From Bacteroidales bacterium (GTDB lineage Bacteria > Bacteroidota > Bacteroidia > Bacteroidales > UBA932), in the NCBI GenBank assembly GCA_017627955.1, contig JAGAFU010000018.1, positions 24,696-88,695 of the forward strand: DNA of 64,000 bases. The letters are read 5' to 3'. Position 1 is the first letter of the stretch. Every line of letters starts with the position of its first letter. The translations under genes were made by a program, and so were the position numbers. The notes below the pieces were generated by a model. It did no database searches, was not told the DNA's origin, and worked only from the letters and a program-made list of their open reading frames with translations. This document shows, one piece after another, positions 63,942-64,000 of the stretch.

Positions 63942-64000
63942 CTATCCATTAAAAACTTTGTTCATGGGAATACCACGAAGACCAGCCACGGTGTAGGCGT
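63942..64000 (-). CDS. rpsE: 30S ribosomal protein S5, C-terminal end only
   Basis: The last 18 codons of rpsE, reading AYTVAGLRGIPMNKVFNG before a TAG. The rest lies beyond the right edge. Identification rests on the short tail plus its position immediately before rpmD in the spc operon order. Confidence 0.85.
   Translation of the reverse strand, partial: AYTVAGLRGIPMNKVFNG

Noticed and set aside
1-64000. tRNA genes, CRISPR arrays, insertion sequences, phage genes
   Set aside because: Looked for in gaps and at gene ends; no cloverleaf with a CCA or TTCRA arm, no regularly spaced repeats, no transposase or integrase frames were seen.

Overview
The window is a contiguous stretch of a Bacteroidota chromosome, most likely an uncultured Bacteroidales of gut or rumen type. 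The evidence is the -33/-7 promoter form (TTTG or TTGG, 19-20 nt, TAnnTTTG) upstream of several genes, an Oar-like TonB-dependent receptor, BACON-domain and lipobox-bearing lipoproteins, a PF13601-type winged-helix regulator, large GH3/GH78/GH92/GH127 inventories, and the Bacteroidota order of the ribosomal-protein block (secY-map-infA-rpmJ-rpsM-rpsK-rpsD-rpoA-rplQ). Both window edges cut genes: nagB on the left and rpsE on the right. I saw no tRNA, rRNA, CRISPR array, transposase or phage gene.

Layout. 1-5794 (+): nagB, two tandem secreted paralogues, purL and rubredoxin, tightly packed, converging with zero spacing on cysS. 5795-9779 (-): cysS and a GH92 mannosidase-like lipoprotein. 9913-10818 (+): an SGNH-like membrane-anchored protein. 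10931-16578 (-): an Oar-like TonB-dependent receptor and a multi-OB/BACON lipoprotein. 16769-18016 (+): metK behind a SAM-II-like pseudoknot riboswitch. 18167-27142 (-): an outer-membrane-protein/lipoprotein pair, a BIG2-LRR-thioredoxin-M64 multidomain lipoprotein and an M16 peptidase. 27233-30408 (+): smpB, miaA, purE and a retropepsin-like/TPR protein. 30398-31304 (-): a winged-helix regulator with a membrane partner and a palindromic candidate operator in the promoter.

31404-42380 (-) is a five-gene run of overlapping glycan-degradation genes: GH99/WbsX-like, GH78-like, GH3, PA14-GH3 and GH78. It suggests degradation of rhamnose-containing plant glycans. 42619-57700 holds an AAA/DUF4143 ATPase, a chimeric remnant joining the start of a GH35 gene to the end of a DUF4038-type gene, a GH3, an intact DUF5060/DUF4038 (apiosidase-like) protein, a LacI regulator, a membrane pyrophosphatase, and a GH127 / DUF1680 / MGH1-like operon (L-arabinofuranosidase-type chemistry). 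No SusC/SusD pair is present, so import partners must lie elsewhere. 57806-64000 (-) is the spc/alpha ribosomal block, closed by an intrinsic terminator.

The least ordinary signals are: palindromic repeat elements carried in frame inside purL, cysS, GH92 and miaA (about 270 bp in miaA); the five-domain M64 protein with a single-cysteine thioredoxin fold and an HEAGGH rather than HExxH motif; the metK riboswitch that fixes the start codon; the retropepsin fold without its catalytic DTG; and the GH35/DUF4038 deletion scar.
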